Part shown: one piece after another, positions 32,084 through 35,827 of the stretch
Layout of the letters: the number at the start of each line of letters is the position of its first letter
How positions within the stretch are numbered: the first letter of the stretch is position 1
From: a virus
IMG/VR virus record: IMGVR_UViG_3300046009_008164
Coordinates: 1 to 35,827 of that record
DNA length: 35,827 bases
Strand: one strand, 5' to 3'
Notes under the pieces: model-generated
Database searches by the model: none
What the model was told of the DNA's origin: nothing
Seen by the model: the letters and a program-made list of their open reading frames with translations, nothing else
Made by a program: the position numbers and the translations under genes

Positions 32084-34567
32084 TTAAACCTCCGGCATTT
32101 TGATAATTATTCCCTTGGTCGCCGATCCGGCGTTATAGCCTTTTATCTTCATATTCTTTCTCGGCTCAATGCAATATTCCTTATCCCTGGTTAGGATTCT
32201 GGCGTAGTCGCTCCACTTGGGAACGATCTTTTTGAGCTTGGAGCTATTGGATGCCAGGAATAGGCGTTTGCTATCAATTACCCTGATTCCTAGTGAAGAT
32301 AATAGGGCGGTAAATTGGCATGAATTACCATCCCCATATTCCGGTTTGGATTGATTGACCATAACCTGTTCAATGATCCTGGCGAGTGTCTTATTCTCAC
32401 GAATATCAGGGTTACAGTTCATTATGTCGTGGTAACAAGATTCTGAGTCCTGGGATTGGTTTGATTCCATGTAATCGGATTGGATCAATCCATAGGTTTC
32501 TACAACGCTATCCAATTCTGCTGTTGTGATCGGCTTTCTGGATGAATATACCCAAAAGCAAGCCACGGCTGCGGATAGCTGATCTGCGAGGCGTGATTCC
32601 ATCCGGTAATGGTCGCGGAAATGCCTTTTGCAAATATTGATGCTGGATAGGATGCTTGGGATAGCATTAAAAGCTGTGGTGAATAGGTTTGCCTTATCTT
32701 TTGAGATTAGGCTGAAAACGGTGGAGAGTTCATCAAACTGCTCTGCGGTCTGATTCTTTGGTGGTGTGATTTCCACCACGAAGAATCTGGAAGCGTCTGC
32801 TGAGTTAAAATTCACGGTCTGGATTGATCCCATGAGGAATAGGCATTGGGTGTTGGTTCGGATTGCATCACCGTGAGCTGATCCTCTTAGGACTTTGGCT
32901 TCACTGTTTGTGCTCATTTGTCGTGCGAGTTCCATGATTCCATCAATACGGCCAGAATCCGGCTCAGACTCATCAAAACAAATTGCGCGAGCATTGTTCT
33001 TTAGTTCCTGGCGAATCCCTGCGGCGGTCGCGTTCATGGTTAGAAGGGAGTTTGGAACCAATTGGCTGCACCACTTAACGATTTCAGACTTTCCGTTTCC
33101 TCGCTGTCCTGTGAGCCATAGGTGAAAACGCCAAGGTAATACTGAGAAGATTTGTGCTTGGATGATCCACGCCGAAAGATAAAGGTAATCCTTTGGGTTT
33201 TTGTAATGGATATTCATGAATCCGGTTAATAGGTAATCCAGCTCATCTTGATCTAATTCTCTTGAAAGAGCGTGTTCTGATTTGACCAATTTTTGGTAAT
33301 GGTACTGAGAGATTGGATTAACCTTTGGCAGTATTTCCTGGCCATTGTTTACGATGAAGTGTGAGCCATCTTCCCAAACGCCGATTCCACGAACTTTCTC
33401 AGGATTGAATAATCCGGCCTGACGGCACTGATCCATCAATTTGCTGGCCACTTCTTTCCAGGGAACTATGACGTTATCACTCTCCTCATCTTTTATGCCG
33501 TAGGTTTTTTTCCACCATTCAACGGGAATTAGCTGGAGCATATTTAGTACGTTACTGTGACCGGATGCTGATATTCTGATAATTTGGTTATTATCCGATG
33601 AAGAGTAATAATACTCTGATTCCATGTATCCGAGGCAATGAAGCTCAGTGAAGTCTAGGCGATCAATTGCCAATTGTTCACGGAGTTTATCAATTCCCTC
33701 GAATTGGTGAAGGTCATTGAAGTCACTCCAGGCATCGTTCTTTATGCCGAATTGAGGAACCCTGATAACTATGTTGGCGTTTTGCTTTTGTGCCTGACGG
33801 GCATATTTTTCCCCCACGCCGTTTTTGTCGCGGTCGGCGCAAATGACGATCCGGCAATCCGGCTTGATCTTTCTTAGTTCTTTAATCGCCTTGGGTATGT
33901 TTCCGGCGTTAAAAACGCAAACGGATTGATTTGCCGGAAATGCCATCTGGATACTGGCGGCGGTGGCAAAGCCTTCTGAAACATAAATGACTTCTGAATC
34001 AACCTTAGTCAGTGGGCAAAAACCGTATTCAATCTCAATTCCACTTGAAAAACGCTTTTCAAACTTTCCGGTTAATTCATTTTTGAATATGCGCTGGACT
34101 CCAACGAACCCACTTGAGTTATAAACGGGTATGAGTAGGACTTCATTCTGGTCAACTCTTGAGATATAGCTATCTGTTACGCCTTTATAATCCAGGTAAG
34201 GATGAAGCTTTCCGGCGGTGGCACGGGCAAAAATGGGCTTCCACTTCTCGCGGCACTCTTTATGCTTGCGCTGCTTTTCCATTTCCAATTTGGCATTGGA
34301 CTCCTGGACGTGCTTTTTATAGTTCTTGATGAAATTACGGTCTTTATTGAGGCTGGTATCCCATGAATTTATGGTGTGCTGGTCGCCTTGTCTCCAAGAG
34401 CCGTAATTGATCTGGGAATATGAATTGCCCTTGTATTCCCATGTGTGCCCAACGTACCAAACATGGTCTTTATCCCCTGATCGGTGGATTTTACCATCCA
34501 GTGTTAATGCGGTAATTTTTTCAGCATATCTGCTGTTGATTTCTTGAATAGCATTTTCTATTATCAT
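32084..34567 (-). CDS. TOPRIM primase with P-loop helicase domain
   Basis: An 827-residue replication protein. TOPRIM domain at about 190-290: E198 in VIYVSEGFATAASIQ, then ICADRDKNG (D245, D247) and SDFNDLH (281-287). C-terminal P-loop ATPase: Walker A at 487-494 (TGQRGNGKSE) and Walker B at 529-533 (ICFDE), with R-finger-like RHFRDHYR further on. The fused primase-helicase is typical of phages and of P4-type initiators; no zinc finger is visible at the N-terminus. It would prime and unwind phage DNA. One base separates it from the RHH-like gene. Confidence 0.9.
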   Translation of the reverse strand: MIIENAIQEINSRYAEKITALTLDGKIHRSGDKDHVWYVGHTWEYKGNSYSQINYGSWRQGDQHTINSWDTSLNKDRNFIKNYKKHVQESNAKLEMEKQRKHKECREKWKPIFARATAGKLHPYLDYKGVTDSYISRVDQNEVLLIPVYNSSGFVGVQRIFKNELTGKFEKRFSSGIEIEYGFCPLTKVDSEVIYVSEGFATAASIQMAFPANQSVCVFNAGNIPKAIKELRKIKPDCRIVICADRDKNGVGEKYARQAQKQNANIVIRVPQFGIKNDAWSDFNDLHQFEGIDKLREQLAIDRLDFTELHCLGYMESEYYYSSSDNNQIIRISASGHSNVLNMLQLIPVEWWKKTYGIKDEESDNVIVPWKEVASKLMDQCRQAGLFNPEKVRGIGVWEDGSHFIVNNGQEILPKVNPISQYHYQKLVKSEHALSRELDQDELDYLLTGFMNIHYKNPKDYLYLSAWIIQAQIFSVLPWRFHLWLTGQRGNGKSEIVKWCSQLVPNSLLTMNATAAGIRQELKNNARAICFDESEPDSGRIDGIMELARQMSTNSEAKVLRGSAHGDAIRTNTQCLFLMGSIQTVNFNSADASRFFVVEITPPKNQTAEQFDELSTVFSLISKDKANLFTTAFNAIPSILSSINICKRHFRDHYRMESRLADQLSAAVACFWVYSSRKPITTAELDSVVETYGLIQSDYMESNQSQDSESCYHDIMNCNPDIRENKTLARIIEQVMVNQSKPEYGDGNSCQFTALLSSLGIRVIDSKRLFLASNSSKLKKIVPKWSDYARILTRDKEYCIEPRKNMKIKGYNAGSATKGIIIKMPEV

Positions 34568-34598
34568 CGTGACTCCATTGGTCTGGGGTTTTTAAGGG

Positions 34599-34952
34599 TC
34601 AGTTTAAAGTAACATTTAATCTGGCCCTTATTTGTTTTGAAACATCTTCTTTATCCCTGCACAAAATGTAAAGCACTCCCATTGAATGACAGAAAGCTTG
34701 CCATGCTTTTTGTTCTTTTGATTGCTTTGCATTACCAGTTTTAAATTCAATCTCTATGATTAGCGTATATTCCGAAAGTGGAAGCCATCCCCAAGCATCT
34801 GCCATTCCAGGCTGATTGATCTTTATTGGCGTGTTGTTTGCCGTATAAAAAAGCCCAACGTGACGCTGGAAAATTCTTATCTTTGGAAATTTCTGTTGGG
34901 TGAATAGGATTGTTTCTTGAAGCAATCTCTGGTGTTCAGCGTATTTATTCAT
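34599..34952 (-). CDS. VRR-NUC nuclease
   Basis: A 117-residue PD-(D/E)xK-type nuclease. The order is NQPGMADAWGWLPL (D52), then LIIEIEFKTG (E69, K71), then SKEQKAWQ (Q81), as in VRR-NUC proteins that cut DNA junctions or flaps. It precedes the primase-helicase gene and probably resolves replication or packaging intermediates. Gap to the next gene is 31 bases with no clear feature. It overlaps the upstream gene by eight bases. Confidence 0.88.
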   Translation of the reverse strand: MNKYAEHQRLLQETILFTQQKFPKIRIFQRHVGLFYTANNTPIKINQPGMADAWGWLPLSEYTLIIEIEFKTGNAKQSKEQKAWQAFCHSMGVLYILCRDKEDVSKQIRARLNVTLN

Positions 34953-35142
34953 GGTCGTGTGGATTTACAAAAAAGTGGATATGAAAAAACGGTGTTTCGA
35001 TTAAAAATTCAAGGTTAGACCATAGAATAAAATCAATCCTAAAAATAGGTGGAGCGATTTTAAGTGCCAGGTCTGCTTTTACGCAATAACCGAAAAAATG
35101 CCTGTGTGCCATTATGCCAATTGCTATGAGTGGTTTAATCAT
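34945..35142 (-). CDS. Small hypothetical protein
   Basis: A 65-residue protein from ATG at 35142 (MIKPLIAIGIMAHR). AAAGGA lies nine bases upstream, better than an earlier ATG at 35163. It is mostly hydrophobic and aromatic, with many Phe, Ile and His residues (FFGYCVKADLALKI, ETPFFHIHFFVNPHDHE). No family is recognised. The C-terminal HIHFFVNPHDH could bind metal. It overlaps the VRR-NUC gene. Confidence 0.6.
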   Translation of the reverse strand: MIKPLIAIGIMAHRHFFGYCVKADLALKIAPPIFRIDFILWSNLEFLIETPFFHIHFFVNPHDHE

Positions 35143-35175
35143 TCCGATTCCTTTATTCGCCACTATGGGCGGGTG

Positions 35176-35376
35176 TTAAAATAAAACTTCTCTTTCGGCA
35201 TCTTCTTTTATTTGCGCTTTGGCGTCCTCAAGAATACCTATCAACTCATCGGTTATTTCTTTTGTCCAGTTCATACCAAACTGATCGTCGAGTGCCCTAC
35301 CAAGCTTCTCAATGACACTTATCTTTGTGTCAATGGTAAGCTCCGGCGCTCTAAATATCTCCATTATTTCCTTCAC
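35176..35376 (-). CDS. Small helical hypothetical protein
   Basis: A 66-residue acidic helical protein (EIFRAPELTIDTKISVIEKL, then TDELIGILEDAKAQIKEDAE), overlapping the gene before it by four bases (ATGA). No motif is recognised. It is part of the early-type gene group. Confidence 0.62.
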   Translation of the reverse strand: MKEIMEIFRAPELTIDTKISVIEKLGRALDDQFGMNWTKEITDELIGILEDAKAQIKEDAEREVLF

Positions 35377-35732
35377 ACTTCCTCCTTAACTAATTCTTTA
35401 TGCTTGGATAAAAATTCTCTGGCGTGGCGACCGGCCACAAATCCTTTGTGAGAGTCTCTAAAAACATCTTCATGATCGTCGGCTAACATGGAGCTACACC
35501 GATTGCTTGTCTCGGCAGACCAATGATCTTTTTCACCATAAAACTCCGCCATATTTTTTGCATCCTTCACAAGGGCGCGTAGCTTGGTGAGTTCTTCTAG
35601 CTCTCCCCGAACTATTGCTGCTTTTTGCTTATACAGATCATCGTGAGACTGCTTATAGTGAACCAACAGATCATTTACCTGTGAGATGATAGGTTCTTTT
35701 TTAAAATCTTCGATGTTACTAATCGCGCTCAT
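35373..35732 (-). CDS. Helical hypothetical protein
   Basis: A 119-residue protein: helical and charged through the first 65 residues (QSHDDLYKQKAAIVRGELEE, then KLRALVKDAKNMAEF), then a middle with WSAETSNRCSS and a second helix. AAGGAGAAAGA precedes the ATG. A coiled-coil is likely. No known domain is recognised. It is coupled to the next gene by ATGA. Confidence 0.65.
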   Translation of the reverse strand: MSAISNIEDFKKEPIISQVNDLLVHYKQSHDDLYKQKAAIVRGELEELTKLRALVKDAKNMAEFYGEKDHWSAETSNRCSSMLADDHEDVFRDSHKGFVAGRHAREFLSKHKELVKEEV

Positions 35733-35827
35733 TCTTTCTCCTTATTTGCTTTGACTACGATTAAACACCATAAGCCGACCGTTAGCACCACAGGAGGAAG
35801 AAGAACTATCCAATCAGTAGGTAGTCT
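35729..35827 (-). CDS. Partial small membrane protein at window edge
   Basis: Open in one frame from the window edge to TGA at 35729. The 32 visible residues (RLPTDWIVLLPPVVLTVGLW and then CLIVVKANKEKE) form one membrane span and a charged end. The TGA overlaps the next ATG in an ATGA junction, which supports real coding. Its start lies outside the window. Confidence 0.6.
   Translation of the reverse strand, partial: RLPTDWIVLLPPVVLTVGLWCLIVVKANKEKE

Noticed and set aside
1-35827. tRNA genes, integrase, attachment sites or insertion sequences
   Set aside because: No cloverleaf-like sequence, recombinase signature or flanking repeats were seen in any gap.

Overview
The window is a densely packed, almost entirely minus-strand block of a tailed bacteriophage with a contractile (myovirus-type) tail. 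Reading in the direction of transcription (from high to low coordinates) it runs: small early-type genes and a VRR-NUC nuclease; a TOPRIM/P-loop primase-helicase; a small ribbon-helix-helix-like protein; a non-coding, repeat-rich gap; small and large terminase; portal; minor head protein; scaffold; major capsid; neck genes; a cassette of appendage-like proteins; tail completion; sheath; tube; tail chaperones; tape measure; baseplate; tail fibres; lysis genes; and a cut-off metallophosphoesterase. Base composition is moderately AT-rich by eye. Most gene junctions are ATGA or TAATG overlaps, so translation is strongly coupled. No tRNA, integrase, recognisable lysogeny repressor, insertion sequence or CRISPR array was seen. 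A Gram-negative host is inferred from the secreted and lipoprotein-like lysis genes; the genus cannot be fixed from sequence alone.

Region 31.6-35.8 kb is replication and accessory. An intrinsic terminator at 31862-31887 closes this operon. The gap at 31371-31639 holds eleven copies of GTTACC/GGTAAC, a trinucleotide inverted repeat and a polypurine tract, which together look like a replication origin or a master control region.

Region 21-31 kb is DNA packaging and head. Between large terminase and the minor head protein sit four proteins (24439-25158, 25155-25790, 25787-26185, 27682-28611) that share one short motif, consensus F-x-[RK]-x-x-G-[RK]-[IV]-[IV]-P-[IM]-[RK]. The fourth carries it at both ends and has the catalytic signature of a protein/aminoglycoside-kinase fold. 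Two others carry glycine-rich membrane segments, and one resembles a GNAT acetyltransferase and ends in a membrane segment. My best hypothesis is a set of virion-loaded, co-injected proteins marked by a common capsid-loading tag.

Region 5-21 kb is neck, tail and baseplate in the usual P2/Mu-like order. It includes a tail chaperone pair made by a -1 frameshift at G-GGA-AAC; the extended reading frame (13708-13877) is not visible as a normal open reading frame. Region 0-5 kb has two cysteine-containing proteins with Sec signal peptides (one fibre-like), a holin-like protein, an HExxHxxGxxH metalloprotease-like protein, a spanin-like pair and an N-acetylmuramoyl-L-alanine amidase.
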